The position numbers and the translations under genes were made by a program. This document shows, one piece after another, positions 11,356 to 24,523 of a stretch of 64,000 nucleotides of DNA. The number at the start of each line of letters is the position of its first letter. Positions within the stretch are counted from its first letter, which is position 1. A model generated the notes under the pieces. It was not told the DNA's origin. It ran no database searches and saw nothing but the letters and a program-made list of their open reading frames with translations. This DNA is from Histoplasma ohiense (taxonomy: Eukaryota; Ascomycota; Eurotiomycetes; Onygenales; Ajellomycetaceae), in the NCBI GenBank assembly GCA_017607445.1, contig JAEVHH010000005.1, positions 1,493,001 through 1,557,000 of the forward strand. The letters are read 5' to 3'.

Positions 11356-13121
11356 ATGGAAGCGAAGGCGCGGAAGAGGGGTGCACACAGAAAATCCCGC
11401 TGGGGATGCACCAGCTGTAAGAGGAGAAGGGTCAAGGTACGGCAATAGCCAAGAACCAGCACCTGCATCGAGGTGTTCAGTGAGACGCTTGGCTTCATCG
11501 CAGCTGGGCGATCAATCCTCCAGACCTTGCTGACTCGGACTTCCTACAGTGCAACGAGCAGAAGCCCATATGCACAAACTGTCGCATCCGAAATCTCCAA
11601 TGTGTTTATCCATCTAATCACACTGCGGTGGTAGAAGCGCACAATTCCACACCTTGGCGAAGGGGTATTCTTCGACATGAAATCTCATCTGCCAGTTCCC
11701 AAAGCCAAAGACCACCGATAACCCCATCCCCATCCCCCTCCTCATCATCAAAACGGGCGTCCAAGAGCTCAGCAGCCTCGCAAGCTCTGGTCCGGGCGGC
11801 CTCGCCCAGCGCATTTTCAAAAATCTCAAACCCTTCTCCCCTGACCTTTTCAAGCACACCCACATCGAACAGAACCCTAGAACTCGAACTCCTTCACCGC
11901 TGGTTGACGAGAACATGGCAATGTGTCTGCACTTCTCCCGCCTGCAGTTTTCTTTTAACAAATATCGTTCCCCGTATTTGCATGAAGACCAACTATCTCC
12001 TAAACAATGTTTTTGCTCTCGCCGCCATCGACCTAGCAAAGCAGGCATCGGACCCCAACAGTAAATCTCTAATACTCACCAAGGATGGATACCGATACCA
12101 ATCCGCAGCACTTGAGTATTCAAACAAAGCCAATGCTGCTTTCCGCCAGGCTCTTGATGAAGTAGATGCCAATATCACTCCAAAGAAACTGTCTTCTCTC
12201 TTGTTTTTCGCCTCCTTTACCTTCGTGCTCAATCTCACGTTCCCCAACCCAAAGTACCAGACCTGCATTCTCGAAACCCTGGGCACGTCCATGGCGTTAT
12301 ACGTGGGCTCCCTCGTCGTCAACCGCCCAAACCTCGACTGGCTTAACCGGTCCTCTTGTTCTCTCGCTGCCGCTGTGAAACACCTTCCCAGGCTTCCGCC
12401 GGAGCTCATGCATAAACTCGACATCGACACCCAGCTGGCCATTGCGCGCTTGGAGTTTCTCATCAAGCGAATGCTCGTGCCAGTAAGGCTACCAGAAGAG
12501 CTACCAGAAGATATGGTAGAGGTGATTATCGATGGTGATGGTAATAGTGGTGATAAGATCCGCCAGATGAACAACACGGACTGCCATGACAACCACAGCA
12601 GCAGCAACAGCAATGTGCGAGTCGCATACGAAATACCTGCCTACAAACGTGCCCTTGACCAGATAAAATATACATTCATGAACGACGCGACCAATGGGAA
12701 GTTCAAGGGAATGTTCTATACTATCCTCGCTGTCGGTGGCCGGGAGCTGACTGCGGCTTTCCAGGGTCGCGAGCCTCTGGCGCTGTTCGTCATGATGTTC
12801 TGGGCCGTGCTGGTTCATCGGTCGCGGAAAAGCATTACGATGTGGTGGGTTGGGGATATTGGAAAGGACATTGTGGATGAGATTTCTGAGGTGCTAGTTA
12901 CGTCGCCGCTTGTGCGGTTTGATGGGGTCGGCGAGACCATTCTGTGGGCGAGGAGGGAGGCTGGACTGGATTCCAGTACCGATTCGGATTTGTCGCCATC
13001 GTCGCTGTCGTTCTTGGTGTTGCTGCAGTCGCGTTGTGGTGGGTCGCTTGATCGTCCTATGCTCCCAATTCAAAACCGGAAACAGTATACATCGCAAAGG
13101 AGTGCGTTAGTGATGATATAA
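11356..13121 (+). CDS. Zn2Cys6 fungal transcription factor
   Basis: About 550 aa in two exons, 11356-11436 and 11550-13121, joined in phase 0 by a GT-AG intron of 113 nt inside the zinc cluster. The DNA-binding domain is a perfect C-x2-C-x6-C-x6-C-x2-C-x6-C, with cysteines near residues 18, 21, 28, 35, 38 and 45 and the basic loop KRRRVK. After a Ser/Pro-rich linker there is a long helical region resembling the fungal_trans_2 or Upc2-like middle homology domain; this assignment is by general pattern. A nuclear sequence-specific regulator is expected, with unknown targets. A His/Asn/Ser-rich low-complexity patch occurs around 12575-12615. No obvious partner gene is adjacent. Confidence 0.88.
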
Positions 13122-13769
13122 TTCAGCTTGCTTGTTATTTTGTTTTATTTATTTACTTTCATGTACTGCCATCCTTTTTTGATTTCTATGTAGATATTTG
13201 CCCCCTCGAGACAATCAGTACAGGATCGATTGCTTCGAATATGCTCACGCCTCCTTGAGAGAGACACCCTACCAAATTTTTTTATATATTAAAAACGTCG
13301 ATGATTGGTTTCTCCCCCCCCCCCCCACCCCCCCACCAAAAAAAAATAAAAAATAAAAAATAAAAAAAGAAAGAAAAGAAAAAATAAAAAAATAAAAAAA
13401 TACAACATAAAATAAAATAAAAAATGGTAATGGGAAACGGAAATATCCTGTGCATCCACGGAGTTTATATTTTTTTGGTGCATGAACACTTTTGCTCTCG
13501 GGGCTATGGCATCTCTGATGAATTTAGCCCCACTAGTATACAACAATCAGCGCACCTGTCAGAAGGCTGACAGTTATTCTCGTGTGTGATCTTTTTGATT
13601 GAGTGATAAAAATCTCAAAGAGGCTTCTTGAATTACTACAACCCCTCAACGATGAAGTGAGCAAAGCGGAGGGGCAACAAGCCACTACATACCCCGAACC
13701 CAAAACCCAAAGGGACTTTAACAAGGTGGGGACCAGGTAGACCGACACACGGATACATCTCTCTATCTA

Positions 13770-13802
<33 letters not shown>

Positions 13803-14398
13803 CAAACCCGTCTGGTGGCCCCTGGAAGAAACGAGGTTGGGCAAGAAGAGACCTCAGACAGACCGGTAGGTTCAAAATGGCTGTGGATGTCGATAGGGCG
13901 GGTGGTGTTTCATCTCCATCAAAACATTGATAACTTCAACCTTTTGTGTTCTCCAGGCTTGATGAGTGAGCCTGGACTGACTCGATTCTTACCTGACACC
14001 TAAGTGGCGGGAAATCCTTTCACAAAAAAGTTACCATGGAATGAATGGAGTTGAATTGGTCCTTTTAGCTTTACCATTATTAAAATCGTGTGTAATTGAA
14101 AAAGAAAGAAAAACGAGTCACAAAAAAAAAAAATCTTTTAATTATTATGCTTTCCCTATTTTCATTAGAAAAAAAAGAAGAGATGCAAAGATAACGGGAA
14201 ATAGACATTGAAGCGTTCTTAGTTGGCCGTTTACACTCGGATATGGCAGTGTGCAAGGGACGAGTTAAGGGAAGAATGACATTATTGAGATGGGTTGGAA
14301 GATCTTTTTGTATTCCTTTGTATTCTTTTTTTTTTTTTTTTTTCAAACTTTGTTATTTTTTATTTTTTTATTTTTTAATTCCTTCCCCATTTTCCATT
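13122..14398. other. Convergent intergenic region rich in simple repeats
   Basis: Between the Zn2Cys6 gene (+) and the PCNA gene (-). It holds a C-run at 13314-13326 followed by a second C-run and A-rich (aaaaat)-like sequence to about 13422, a (TA)n tract at 13772-13801 preceded by tatc units, and T-runs near 14331-14343. No protein or RNA gene was recognised. Confidence 0.65.
13772..13801. repeat. (TA)n microsatellite
   Basis: About 15 TA units directly after short tatc repeats in the intergenic region between the Zn2Cys6 and PCNA genes. Confidence 0.95.
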
Positions 14399-15620
14399 TC
14401 ACTCTTCGTCTCCGATCTAGCATGGCAAAAATATATTAGCGCCCGTCTCAGACAGACTGCTTAATACTACACGAAAAAGAATGGGAGAGAAGCGGTAGAA
14501 AATGCTTCCCAAGAGAAAAATTGTAACATATATACGTATGACATACCTTTGGTGCAAGGAAGAATCTCAGATGACCACTGCCCAATCCGTATTCAACTAG
14601 CAGCGGCACCTCCTGTGAGAGGCACAGACGAACAGACGACGACAGGCCTGTGGCCTTGCAGAAATTGTTAAGGTATTTAAGGGAGAAGGTGAGAGCGACA
14701 GGCTCGGAGAGGTCGATAGAGACGTTTTGGTCTGGCTTGTCCACATTTGTGTGTTGGCGGAGGGTGATGGCACCGTTACCAATCTCACCCTGGCAGGAGA
14801 ATTTGACGCCATCTTTGTTGGCTTCGATCATTACTGTTCGGATATCGTTAGATTGGCATATTTTTTTTTTCTTCAATGCAAAAGAAAGGGGCCCAAAAAA
14901 GAGGGTGTCGGTAATCCGAGAGTGGGTATAATCGTTTTTCATTCCTTAGAATCAAAAATGGTAATACATACCCGACTCCGACAAATTTCCCAAATCCGTA
15001 CAGATCCTCCTGAACTCCGTTGATGGCATCTCAACAGTAGCCGCATACTCCGTTTCCGGAATAGCCAGGTGCTCCTGGTCAATGTCCATAAGCTTGATAT
15101 CATACTCGCTCAGCCGGTCCGTTTCCGAGCTCTCAAAGACCAGGTTAATGACGTCAGGGGAATCTTCCGCCTTTAAAGTCAGAATGTCTTCGTTTTGTGC
15201 AGCCCGCAGTACTTTCGTAAGGGAGACCAGGTTAATTCCCAGCGCGACATTGCGGTCGCAGCGATAGGGCGAAAAACCCTCTGCTTTCAGTATCATAGAG
15301 ACCAGGGCCACGTGTGAGTTGTCCATGGCTTGCAGGGCGATTCCAGAGTCATTACAGTCGAAGTTGCAGTCCTGGACCAGTTCCTTGATGGCATCAACGA
15401 CCTATTTGGTTTTTTTTTTTTTTTGGGTAAAGGTCACTGTCAGCTTTTATATCGTATTTCGTGAATTATGAAATCAATGGATGTCAATTGAAGCTGTCTG
15501 TAAGGCCTCCCTACCTTTTTCAACAAGCTGGCTTGTTCTAGCCGCGCTTCCAACACTATTATTTCATGTCTCTATCAGTCCCAGATCAACTTAATAGTCG
15601 TTAGAATTCCATTACGCACT
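14399..15620 (-). CDS. pol30: Proliferating cell nuclear antigen (sliding clamp)
   Basis: Homotrimeric DNA clamp for replicative polymerases and repair, acting in the nucleus. Minus-strand pieces that give a complete 258-aa PCNA are 15620 (the A of ATG), 15555-15515, 15401-14972, 14833-14547 and 14416-14399. The N-terminus reads MLEARLEQASLLKKVVDAIK, the interdomain connector LMDIDQEHLAIPETEY is present, and the C-terminus is LAPKIGDEE. The lysine at residue 164, the ubiquitin/SUMO site of the family, falls in EANKDG and is conserved. The coding sequence preserved after acceptor ataatag begins TG TTG GAA, so the initiator A must come from an upstream exon; donor gtgcgt at 15619 directly follows an A and fits. 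The last exon encodes only five residues plus stop. Residue count and sequence match the family very well; the split start is inferred. Confidence 0.93.
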
Positions 15621-16396
15621 CTTGTCAATTGGGTTCTAGAAGAGTCAGAGGAGGATAATAGAGGTAATAGCGGAGGTAGTTGGCGGGGTAGTTATTTGAC
15701 GTTGGCGGAATTCTGGTGAGATATCAAACTCGTCAGCATGGAAACGGCAACAGGTGCGAAAATACGAACAGGCTTACACTGGTACAAATATGTGTGTGTG
15801 AATCGGACGCAGTGAGTGTCGGGCAGCTTTGAGAAATGTCAAAGTGGGTTTGAGTTGGAGGAATCTGGAAGTGTCCGTCGCGTGCAGACACGCATCGCGT
15901 GGATTGAGCATCACGTAATTTCGCCAATTTCGCGTTAGCGTATTTCCTTTGGTCCTCAGAACTCTCCTTGTGAGAAGTGATATTGAGAAATTTTATTCTA
16001 AAAAACATATCTATCTATGCGTACATGATTCAAGGAAAAGGAACAAAATACATTATGTAATCTACAAGCATGCAAGACGGCAAATTCAACCGCCGTTTTC
16101 GGGAAATTGACAGAAATAAAACATGTTGGAAAAACGCCATTCAAGATATGCCAAATAAATGAGAACGTAGGCATTAGGAATCAAATGAAAATCCTATGTC
16201 ATCGCATGATCTGACCGCTGCTAAATATAGGGTATTAAACATGTGACTAGCACTGGTGGAAACACCCAAAGCCGACAGATGTAAAGAAGAATTATTTTCA
16301 AATTGTTGGGTAGACGGGGCAATCTAGGCTCATCCTTGAATTCAGAAAGAAAAAAGAAAAGAGAAGAAAGAGGAAAAGAAATACCTAATACATTAT
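15621..16396. other. Promoter side of PCNA and 3' flank of the Vezatin-like gene
   Basis: About 780 bp. Nothing protein-like was recognised. Purine-rich sequence occurs at 16340-16382, just past the stop codon of the minus-strand Vezatin-like gene. The part next to 15621 should contain the PCNA 5' leader and promoter. A possible MluI-box element was looked for but I did not see a clear acgcgt. Confidence 0.55.
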
Positions 16397-18506
16397 TCAG
16401 ATGCTGGTAACTCGGGGGGCCGTTTTTCCGCGCGGACGCAACTTGATAACTGTCTCAAGCTCTCTTAACATGTGTGTATTTGCGTCCGATTTCTCTCTCG
16501 CCACGGCTTGTCTAGCCCGTTCTTCTTTCATCCGGGCTATTCTTTCGTCTCGAGTCATGGAGTTTCGCTTCCGGGGTAGAGCAATAGCTTCAAAAACCTC
16601 ATGCTCATCCATGTTGTTGTCTGGGGCTGTGAGGTGCTGGTCTTCGCCATTCAATGCCCGAAGCGCCTCCGCTGGACCACCCTCAACCGCAGTCGCGCCA
16701 CCTAAGCTAAATGTCGGCGATGCTGGCGACCTGAGTAGGCTGGTGGGTCGTGAGAGACGATCTGGGTTTTCTAAAGTGGCTAATAATGAAGATTTCCCGG
16801 CTTCCCACTCTTGTAGTATCCCTCTTAGGTCTGCGCCGATAGATTGGTAGAGGGTTGTTAAGGTCGTGCCGAAATCTGCATCATCGGTTGCTCGTTCAAG
16901 GCTGGCATCTGATTCTTCGCGGATGAGCTGCATTTTAGCATGCAGTCCACGGATTCCTTGAGATAGAGAATTGAGTCGTCTTAGTTGTGCGCGATGACGA
17001 TCCTTATTGGGGCTGAGCTTGGATTGAGGGGATGGTGGAATAATAATGTCTAAGTCCAGATTAGTTTAGATACCTGTCCAATAAGTTAGGTCCGGTGCAC
17101 TTACGATCTTGCTCGTTAAGTATGGCTGCCAGCTTCTGCACGCAAGTTCCATTTGTAGCAGCGAGACGTTGCATCTCCTCAATAGCAGTGCTCCAATTTC
17201 CAATATCAACCTCCCCACCATCCGCCGGTAGAGCTAGCAGACAGCATAGCGTAGCCTTTCTGGCTGCGTAAGCTCTCGAAAATAGATGTCTTAGGGATCG
17301 CAATGATGTTTTGTCTTCCAGCGCATTGTCAGCCGATGGTTTAGGTTCGTCTAGTTCCTCTAGTGAGAAATCGTAAATATCGAAATATTTTTCCAAATTA
17401 GCAGTATCTGTAAGTAGTTGCAGATGTCTTTTCGCTTCCAAGTATCTCTCTAGCATCTCCGTAAGACACTCTGAAAGAATACGCCGAAGTCTTAAACAAC
17501 GTCGTGTTTGTGTTTGCTCCTCCAAACGGGTTATTGGGGGCATAGGAGAGCTTCTGTGACAACTGTTAGAGGTAAACTCGATCTTTAGAAAAGTATCTTC
17601 GGATATTCAATAACAGACATTCTATATCCTCTGGAAACTAGTTCCACCTCCTGTATCAAAACAACCGAAGCTGAAGCTGCAGAGTCGAAAGACTGCGCAT
17701 TGGCGACGAGTACAGAAGCAATATCCACCGCCTGGCGACGAAGGTATTTCAGCCACTGGCGTTTAGCGAATGCGTAGAATGCGGTTGCGACTGCCAGTAG
17801 AAGAGTGATAAGGATGCAGATCCGCCGGAAATCCCAACCGGACCCTTGACGTGACCTGGCCCAGTGGAGTATCCAGACCACCGAAAACGATGCCCCAGCT
17901 GTGAACATCGCCCCTCGTATACCAAAACTTGCTGCTCGTGTGCCTGATAAGTCTGCATTATGAGCTGTACTTGATAGCAACCCCGTTACAGTGCTGTACG
18001 AAGGGGCGCTTTGCTCGTTGAGGAGCTGGGACGCAACGATGGTATATCCAAATTGTTCAAGAAAACGCTCGTTCTCGCTTTTTCCTATTTTCGTGCTGAC
18101 TGCCACCTAATGCGTTTAAGAACGGAGAAAAGTCAGCAAGACATAGTCCCCCAGAAGTTTCGTGCTCCGCATTATTGCCCATACTTTGCAGATGTTGTGA
18201 ATCTTGTTCACAGTTTCTTGACGACCCATGGGCTTGAGTTGTAACGGCGCAGGTAGTTTATTTCGTATTCGATCTTGAAATGTAGGGGGTCCTCGAGGAG
18301 CGAAATTCACCGTCGATGAATCTAGGGGAGTTAGCGTTGGATGGTGGTCATCTTGTTGAGGCGCCCAGTCTTGCTCTGCTACTCCTTCGCCTGTAGAAAA
18401 GTCCGGAGTCAGTTATGCGCGGGAGATTCACGGCAGGATAAAATGCTTAAGGCATACCCTCCAGATAGTCAGCTAAAGGCGAGTCTTGATAAACCAGCGC
18501 TTCCAT
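16397..18506 (-). CDS. Vezatin/Inp2-like myosin-binding membrane protein
   Basis: About 614 aa. Proposed minus-strand exons are 18506-18458, 18390-18185, 18106-17619, 17553-17105 and 17049-16397, all in phase with GT-AG borders. The start MEALVYQDSPLADYLEG and the segment FAPRGPPTFQDRI match the N-terminus of fungal proteins carrying the Vezatin domain (annotated as myosin-binding motif of peroxisomes). Two hydrophobic helices lie around residues 138-165 and 179-197, followed by helical charged regions such as ITRLEEQTQTRRC. The C-terminal third contains a likely coiled-coil, RMKEERARQAVAREK. By analogy with yeast Inp2, it may link peroxisomes to class V myosin for inheritance; that role is inferred from the family. 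The acceptor at 17554 has a close alternative three bases downstream that would drop one serine. Confidence 0.8.
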
Positions 18507-19248
18507 GTCGGAAGAACATGGTTCGTAGGGGCTTTTATTTGGCCAGTACAGAGGCGAATCCGTTGAAATTATGGTGCGTGTTCTAGGAACAAAACGTAGG
18601 GTAATACAGTGCGACGGAAGCAAGATTGAAGGCAGTCCAAATCGTGAGTGTCACGAGATCGTGTGTCTATGTACAGAACCATGAATCTTTTGTTGTTTTG
18701 AATCAGCACCTTATCAGGCGATCCCGGTGTTGGGTATAGTTTACGCGCCGAGCAGGAGACTGGCAAGGGGGATTTAATGCTGGAGAAGTTTGTAAGAACA
18801 CCTGACAGCGCTAAAAGACAGAGCCCATAACCGTCCGTAAGAGAGCTGCCAGTCCCTTTGCTGGCTGGACACAGCCATCAACCTCTGCTATTCAACTCCC
18901 GTTATCCCGTTTCCCTTCTGGCAGGTGCTGCAAGAGACTTTGTCTCAGTTTCTGGCTTCGGGTTTGGTACCGTCGGTTCGCTGATACGCAGCTGCACTGC
19001 TTTGGCGGTGCCATGATTGTCCCTGAACCGCTAGCGGACACTCTACCTGCCAGTTGCATGTTCTAGCTCCTCCGCCTAACAATTCGTTCGCTCCACCGCC
19101 GCATATGCGCCGCTAAACCCATTGTTCATGGGCGTTTGCAGGGTTTTACAAATCCAACATGTTGCCGTCGTCCTCATTGGCAGTAATATTCATACAGGCC
19201 AGTTCCATCATTTCTCTACGAATTGAGTGTAGAACGATGGTTTAACGT

Positions 19249-19281
<33 letters not shown>

Positions 19282-21066
19282 CAACACAGATCTCCTTAAC
19301 CATAAAAGTGGCTTCTTGAATAAAACCACGTTTTGTTGGGGATTACTGATGTTAGACACAGGGTGTCGAGCAATTTACTCTCGTATTAGGATTGGCTAAA
19401 TTCACGGACCGATCTCCACCATGTTGCAATGCGGGAGATTAGCTGGGATCTGGTATAACATCCATCGATGGACGAGAATGCCTTCGTCTATCTGGGCCTT
19501 CACAGCAATTGCCACGTGTTACCAAACTAGTTTACGCTTACTCCGTTTTGATCAATGGTCTTTCATCCCTAAACTGACGCGCTACCAACTGGCATAGAGG
19601 AGCCCCTGTATACAGCAATCAGGCCCCCATGAATGGATACTCTTTCACAGTCTGCAGCTAACGGTGACACTGAGGTTCAATCGCCTGAGCTACTATTTGT
19701 CGCTTTTGTAGGCTTCCAAATAGAAGCCTCAGATGGCGCATATCTGATCTTGCAGATTCTTAATCTCCCGTCTCGCACGCTACACAAATTGCAACACCAA
19801 GATCAGAAATCGACGTCCTGTCCTTATATCCAAAACATCAACCAGTAGGTACTTACCGCCTCAGACTTTACGAGGAAGTCACCTTCCATGTTCGCTGGCT
19901 TTCATATTCAAAAAGTAAACCGTCTAACTTCAAACCTATCCCACATTCCCTCGTTATCAGTATGATGGGCACCTCAGGAACTGATGAAAATACCATGACG
20001 GAAAAAAACCCAGGTTTTGGTGGTGTGAGCTGTTTGAGAGTCTGCTTTATGGAGATTAGAGCTGAAAAACTCAAGGTACTCAGCCCTCTGAATGAAAAGG
20101 CGGGTTTTGTACGCTCCACGCTTCGAAGGAATAGGGAAATGGGGGAAATTTCCATCATATGATACATACTCTTGTCAGGTTCGTGGTTTTTCGTGAGGTA
20201 AAAACAAGAATCAAGAATGTGTTTCTTGTACCTGCCCGACAATGACGTTTCGGAGCATGGAACTCATCTGATAAACAAGCATCACGCCCACATCTTCGGC
20301 CCTCTTGCACTCTATTCAGACTAGTGCCGTTCTCTTTTGGAAGGATATTAAAGAATATATGTATATACCTATGTGTGCGTATATTCTTAGGAAGAAATTC
20401 CGGGATGTGCATGAAAACTGTAGCAGCTATAAAAGAATGCAGTGTCTCAGAACCATCCTTTTTACCAAGAGAATGAACGCAATACTTTGGAGAAATTGTG
20501 CGAAATATTATCTTCTTGGTACGATTTTCAAGTATCCACAAGGAATTCAACTATCACTCCGTAGTAGCCAACACCTATCGGGCTATGTGAAAGCGGGCGA
20601 ATAAAGTATGTATATGGCTGCCACGAACCACCAAATTTGGGACACGCTGGAGCCCGAAGTCTGGGATGCCGATCAATTTGAGTTTCGGTCCGAAACCGGG
20701 ATCTCAGGAACGGTTGCCCCTAGCAACCCAACCTGCCTACCATCTGTGTAAACACGATGGTCTCGCTTCAGGACGTGATTGTGATGGCACCAAGAGCTTC
20801 ATACCTCGAAGATTTATTTGGATCAGGAAGAACACATTCGTTATCGAAAATTTTACATAAAGAAATAAACTTTCCTATGTGAATCCAACACACTCCCTAT
20901 CGACAGACCTCGTTTACGATGCTCCCTGTCTCCAGAGACCATAAATTTTATGTGAAGTTTGCTTAAGGTATTGCCTGAAAACCAAACCGACTGTTGCTCC
21001 AATCCATTGCTAAGAGACTTTAGGATCAGTCGCGTTGCTCTATTGCCATTTCTGATAGCCTACACG
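18507..21066. other. Divergent intergenic region (2.6 kb)
   Basis: Between the Vezatin-like gene (-) and the ASPM-like gene (+), so it should hold both promoters. The clearest feature is a run of 29 T at 19253-19281. Open frames at 19868-20242 (-) and 20305-20604 (+) have no recognisable product. An open stretch extends upstream from 21067 to 20959 but contains no ATG in frame before 21067. Confidence 0.6.
19253..19281. repeat. Poly-T tract (29 T)
   Basis: Uninterrupted homopolymer in the promoter-side interval between divergent genes. Confidence 0.95.
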
Positions 21067-24000
21067 ATGTCGACGGGATACGATGATGTGGGGACCCCCT
21101 GCCCCACAGCCTGGAGAAGAGACAGCAAATTGCCCTTTAGAAACAGCACGTATATTAGTGACTTCTATGATGAGTTTGGGCTTTGCGAAGGCGATACCGC
21201 CGCAATCGACTTTACTGCTGATGTCCGCGCCCCGTTAACAAAAGTGAAACCGAGGAAGGGAGGCGAGGCAAAAACGTTCAGTATTCACGAGGATGGGCTT
21301 GATAACTTCGGGCCCGTGAAGGGCAAACCAACTGAGCCAGGCCTACGTCCAAAAGTCAAACCTATATGCAAAAGCTCGTCGATGTTCTCTCAACCAGCCC
21401 AAAGATTTCAACGACCTAGAGTCAGTTTCGCCGCTCTGGAAGCGCCTAAAGCAGAAGAACCTACTGTGAAACGGAAAAGCCCTCCACAACCTAATAAGTC
21501 ACCTGTCATAAACAATCGCATTACGAAGCAGAAAGAGGAGCAACCACCAGTCATTGCCGCCGATCCTCTGAAGAAGTCAATTAGGAGAAGAACAATTTAC
21601 ATTCCTTCTGAAGACACAACTGTGCCCTCTGTTTTCATGGGTATATTCAGCCCAATCAAAAACGTAAATCCTCTTAAAAGAAATGACGATGTCACCGAAG
21701 CTTCTGAGATTGGGAGCTTAGAATCCAAGATTATTCGGAAGCGGTCAGCAAGGAAGTCACTCTCCGTCGCGCCTCGCCGCGCACCACTTCAGCCTACGTT
21801 AAAACCGATGCAAGAATCTAGCATAAAACAGGATATACCAGGTCAGAATGGTGGAAAGGAGAACATGCCTCCAGGTAGCGTAACAATTTCTAGCACCAAA
21901 CATGGGAAACTCAAAGGGGCAGATTTCCCTGTCTTCGATGTGCCGCATGTTGAAAAGAGGAAGAGCGCAGGCGCCGTGGAGCCCGTGAAAAGGGCTACAT
22001 CCATTGTTAAACCAGCCGTGGAAGCGAAGCCAGAGACTCGGAGCAATCCTCCGACTGCGAACAGGAAGGCCCTTGGTAATAAACCAAGTGTGATCCTGAA
22101 CTCCAAAATAAGCTTGCGGGGAAAAAACACCTCTAATCCAAAGACCAACGTAAAGGCTGTCCCAAGTCAGGGTTCCAGACCACCACGCTCGTCTCCTGTC
22201 CCCAAGCCCTCAGCGAGAGGGAAGCCTGCAGTGACACAACGAGCTCCAACGAAACTTACAGGTCCCAAGACCCTTCAGTTAAGAATCGATCAGAAATATC
22301 CTCTACTAAGCGAAGACATATCTAACCCCGCTATGTATGAGGAGAATTGGCTTGCACATCAAGAGGCGGCAATCACTCAACTTGTGAATGCTCTTTTTGA
22401 CTCTGCACGGGGGAATACAGGGCTATATGACAGCGATACCCTTAGGCACGAGCTTCTGGGAATCTACCAAGGTGGCCCCTTCTCCCTCCTATACAAGCGA
22501 ATCCACGCATCCCTCCTATACGGTGCATTGGGCGTACCTAAAGATGTGTTGGCTCGCGGAAATGGTTTGAAGGAGGACATCGGACGAAAACGCACATTCT
22601 TGAATTTTTGGATAGAAACTTATGACCTATCCGCGCTTCGAGCAGCTGCGGAAACAGTGATAGGTCGAAGAATACCCGTCTCAAGTCGGCCATCTAGAGT
22701 CAGCGATTCCAAGACTTCGGTTTTTCCAAGGGAGGGCAGACAGCTCCGTCGTACATTGGAGTCCTTTTTGGAAACATTTATTCTTCGAAACGAAGATGTT
22801 GGGCCTACAATTGCTAGCCAGGATGGGGAAGATGTTGGTACACCGCGTTGGTCTTACCGAAGAACTATTCTGCGCAGTATCATGATAATTGTGCTCCTCG
22901 ACAAGGCGAGGTCAAATTCAGGAACTACACTGCCGAGATGTTTGTTTAACCCGTCTTCAAAATATAAATCATCCGCAGCTGCTCTCCAGGGCTTAGGAGC
23001 TATGTTGTTACCGTCTGTTGGAGACATTACTCGGCCATTGAGTCACCTTGACTGCAGAGTATACTACAAACAACACCCTCTACAAGAATACGATTATCGC
23101 ATTAACAACCTTGCAGTAGATCTTCGAGATGGTATACTTCTTACGAGGCTGGTAGAACTACTTCTATACCCATCCGCTTCAGCTGTACTCTCTCAAGAAC
23201 ATGGTCCTGATGCCACCGCCACTGCACTAGCCATGCCAACGGGAGAAATCTTGTCTCTTGTAGAAGGAGAGGAAGACTGGATACTCTCTCAACATCTAAA
23301 GATACCCTGCATTGGTCGGGCAACGAAATTATTCAACGTGCAAATTGCGCTAGGAGCTCTGGCCGGCGTTCAGGGCATTGGCAGCATAGCCCAAGGGATC
23401 CGTGCCGAGGATATCGTCGATGGATACCGCGAAAAAACCATAGCGCTGCTGTGGGGCCTTGTTGGGAAGTGGGGGTTGTCTTTCTTGGTGGACTGGGACG
23501 ATGTTAGGAAGGAAATTCGACGGTTGGAAATGAAAGCGGCAACTTGTGGTGCAGGTAGTGGAAGCAGGCGCGAATCCGAATCTAGCAGTGAAGGGGTAGA
23601 AGAAGAAGAAGAAGAAGCAGATTTCGATGCATGCTATGAGAGGCACTCGTTCCTTCTCAAGAAATGGGCATCATGCCTTGCGCGACTTGGAGGAGTTCGA
23701 CTTGATAACTTGACAACGAGCTTTGCTGACGGGCGGATTTTCGGGAGCATCGTGGATGAATACGAGGGCTTCATCGTTGGGGAGGAAGGGAGGCTGAATA
23801 GCTCAACAAGCTTGGACGTGAGACTGAGGTTTTTGGGCTGCAGTAGTCAATTTGGTAAGAGTGATGATGCCTCCCTCATTCCGTCATTCTTTGAAAATGT
23901 ATGGATAAGCTAATGAAAAAAAAAAAAAAAAAAAATATCTCAGCCTCGCTTGTGACCCCGTCACCTTCACCCTCATGCGTATCCTCATCTCATTTTTTTG

Positions 24001-24470
24001 ATCGGGATTTCACTCTCTCAGCTCTGGCTTTTCTTTGTAGTAGGCTTTTATCTGCCTCGAAAAGGACGCGGGCAGCGATTGTTCTACAATCAGCTTGGAG
24101 ACGAACGCATGCTCGACGTCAGCTCCAAAAACGCATCATCTTGGGAAAGATCGCAACGGAATGTATGGAGGTTGTACAGGAGAGGAAGAGGTTACTATGG
24201 GCAAAGGGGGTCATCGTTCGTTGGTGGAGGAATGTCGGGGGTAACAGTGGGAAGAAGAAATGCCTCATAAAGAAAACTGGGTCCTCTTCTGACAAACATC
24301 CAGCAAGAAAATTGAGAGCTTCAGCTCATCCTAGAAATAAAGCAGTGTCGAGGAGATGGAGTGCCAAAGTTGCTTTCGCGGAGGATGCTGACATGGGCCA
24401 AGGTCAAGACGGGCGGTTGGCGACGGGTGATCTTCAACCTATAGAGGAGGATCTATGGCTTGACCTTTGA
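21067..24470 (+). CDS. ASPM/Asp-like spindle protein with calponin-homology and IQ motifs
   Basis: About 1104 aa in two exons, 21067-23854 and 23944-24470, joined after codon 929 in phase 1. The first 400 residues are basic, Ser/Pro-rich and low-complexity, typical of a disordered microtubule-associated region. From about residue 664, YYKQHPLQEYDYRINNLAVDLRDG and the following LTRLVELLLY match the calponin-homology core of abnormal-spindle proteins. An acidic patch EEEEEEA separates the two halves of the CH region. Exon 2 carries an IQ motif, AAIVLQSAWRRTHARRQLQKR (around residue 975), for calmodulin binding. It is predicted to act at spindle poles in mitosis; this comes from the animal and yeast homologues. 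The intron has a long A-run immediately before the tatctcag acceptor instead of a pyrimidine tract. The ATG at 21067 is the first in the frame. Confidence 0.85.
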
Positions 24471-24523
24471 TTCTGGCGCCGTGACCCGATAACGACCATT
24501 ATACACCATTGTTACGCTCTTTT

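Noticed and set aside
2521..13121. Secondary-metabolite cluster joining the P450 and the Zn2Cys6 gene
   Set aside because: No backbone synthase, transporter or other tailoring gene lies in the interval, and an unrelated Golgi-type membrane protein separates them.
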